DNA of 38,894 nucleotides from Pseudoduganella dura (lineage in GTDB: Bacteria; Pseudomonadota; Gammaproteobacteria; Burkholderiales; Burkholderiaceae_D). Of this stretch, positions 38,325 to 38,894 are shown one piece after another. The translations under genes and the position numbers were made by a program. How positions within the stretch are numbered: the first letter of the stretch is position 1; each line of letters opens with the position of its first letter. The notes beneath the pieces are model-generated. The model saw only the letters and a program-made list of their open reading frames with translations, was not told the DNA's origin and did not search any database. The stretch is from contig NZ_WNWM01000001.1 of assembly GCF_009727155.1 (NCBI RefSeq), positions 1-38,894 of the forward strand. The letters run 5' to 3'.

Positions 38325-38645
38325 ATGTCGAACGAACACACCTTATCCGCTGCGCTGGCCTTCCTGCATGCCCATGAGGGTGCCGAACTGGCGCCGGCGA
38401 TGACCAGCTTGACCACTCGCTGCATTGACCATCTGGTCGAACAAAACTCGATCTCTCTGGAGGTTGCACAGGATCTGACGATGCAGGCCTGGGGCGAGCT
38501 GAGCGCAAGCGGACACCGCGCCTATATCGACTGCAACAAGACCACCAGCTACACCCTGTTCCTGATCGACGACCAGGGCACCCAGCACACGCTGACGATC
38601 GCGCAGCTGCTCAAGCTACTTTCGGCTGCCATCGAGCGGCCGTAA
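38325..38645 (+). CDS. Hypothetical early protein between ogr and primase
   Basis: The 106-residue protein starts at ATG 38325, which follows GAGGA; the longer open frame upstream overlaps ogr and is not used. It is mostly helical (A-L-A-F-L-H-A-H-E-G-A-E-L-A-P-A-M-T-S-L) and ends in a beta segment with Y-T-L-F-L-I-D-D-Q-G-T-Q-H-T-L-T-I. I recognise no family. Operon position suggests a role in replication or early control. Confidence 0.7.
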   Translation: MSNEHTLSAALAFLHAHEGAELAPAMTSLTTRCIDHLVEQNSISLEVAQDLTMQAWGELSASGHRAYIDCNKTTSYTLFLIDDQGTQHTLTIAQLLKLLSAAIERP

Positions 38646-38677
38646 CGATTCCGACCGTATTGAACACGCATCTGCCC

Positions 38678-38700
38678 GCCGCGCGTAACTGCGGCGCGGC
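38678..38700 (+). promoter_or_regulatory. GC-rich hairpin in primase leader
   Basis: GCCGCGC and GCGCGGC form a 7-bp stem with a 9-base loop in the 102-bp gap before the primase. It lacks a clear U-tract, so it is more likely an attenuating or stabilising structure than a full terminator. Confidence 0.4.
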
Positions 38701-38747
38701 CTTGCTCATTCCTGCGCACGACTGACCGCACAAACGAACAAAACAAC

Positions 38748-38894
38748 ATGGCATCGATCGAACAACTCAAACGCCAAATTGACCTGAAAGACCTAGCCGA
38801 CCGGCTGGGCATCAAACAGGGCAAGGGTGGCGATGATGCGCTGTACCACTCTCCGCACCATCCCGACAAGACGCCTTCTCTGTCGATCTTCATC
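38748..38894 (+). CDS. Primase-helicase, N-terminal part (continues at base 1)
   Basis: The ATG at 38748 opens 49 codons that run in frame to the last base, and base 1 continues the same frame. Joined, the protein is 931 residues. This part holds the first half of a CHC2-type primase domain: residues 33-48 (Y-H-S-P-H-H-P-D-K-T-P-S...) match the pattern around the first zinc ligands of DnaG-like primases, and the second half lies in the first 25 codons of the window. The usual first cysteine is serine here. The gene is the fourth of an early plus-strand operon after the ogr homologue. It follows a GC-rich hairpin at 38678-38700. No strong Shine-Dalgarno is visible before the ATG. Confidence 0.85.
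   Translation, partial: MASIEQLKRQIDLKDLADRLGIKQGKGGDDALYHSPHHPDKTPSLSIFI

Noticed and set aside
1..38894. tRNA genes
   Set aside because: No cloverleaf-like segment was seen by eye on either strand; a tRNA scan would be needed to exclude one fully.

Overview
The window looks like a complete circular genome of 38,894 bp rather than a slice of a chromosome. The last 147 bases encode the first 49 residues of a primase whose reading frame continues without a break from base 1, and the junction falls inside the CHC2-like N-terminal domain. The molecule carries a full P2-type myovirus virion and lysis set. It also carries a plasmid maintenance set: ParA with a small ribbon-helix-helix partner, a winged-helix Rep protein with regularly spaced repeats, a serine resolvase with its own res site, and two toxin-antitoxin pairs. 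I find no tyrosine integrase, excisionase or transposase. The best reading is a P2-like phage-plasmid: a temperate phage whose prophage is a low-copy plasmid. High GC, Burkholderiales-like codon use and protein flavour suggest a betaproteobacterial host, perhaps Oxalobacteraceae such as Massilia; this is inference.

Layout, following the circle. 37.06-2.88 kb: a CI-type repressor on the minus strand diverges from a plus-strand early operon of an Arc/CopG-like small protein, the late activator Ogr, a 106-residue unknown, the primase-helicase that crosses the window ends, and a small zinc-finger protein, closed by a terminator. 2.9-4.4 kb (minus): parB-like, parA and an unknown gene, with TACATCA-type repeats around their promoters. 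4.44-6.73 kb: mostly non-coding, with an ATCCAC repeat cluster (likely oriV or DnaA sites), one or two small ORFs, GC-rich structured DNA, and 55-bp-periodic repeats leading into rep (6.73-7.33 kb).

7.3-31.5 kb is the late region in P2 order. Portal (Q) and terminase ATPase (P) run leftward. O, N, M, L, X, two holin-type proteins, endolysin, nested Rz/Rz1, R and S run rightward. A reversed cassette follows (SGNH hydrolase with a frameshift at its catalytic motif, a small unknown, and a DNA methyltransferase). Then come V, an unknown, W, J, I, H and a beta-propeller fibre set. Last come FI, FII, E/E', T, U and D. Three copies of one 23-bp dyad (10207, 19408, 25189) sit exactly where P2 has its PP/PO, PV and PF late promoters, so they are probably the Ogr-controlled late promoters.

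31.5-36.7 kb is an accessory region, partly AT-rich: BrnT/BrnA, an Abi-alpha-like candidate, a Cas2-fold protein, a GNAT/DUF1778 toxin-antitoxin pair, the res site and resolvase, and one unknown. A 350-bp non-coding stretch (36.71-37.06 kb) carries further partition-type repeats and a near-ideal LexA (SOS) box.

How it fits together: Rep and its repeats, ParA/ParB-like, the resolvase and the toxin-antitoxin pairs would keep the prophage as a stable plasmid. The CI repressor would hold the early operon off. On induction, the early operon supplies lytic replication (primase) and Ogr, which switches on the late operons.
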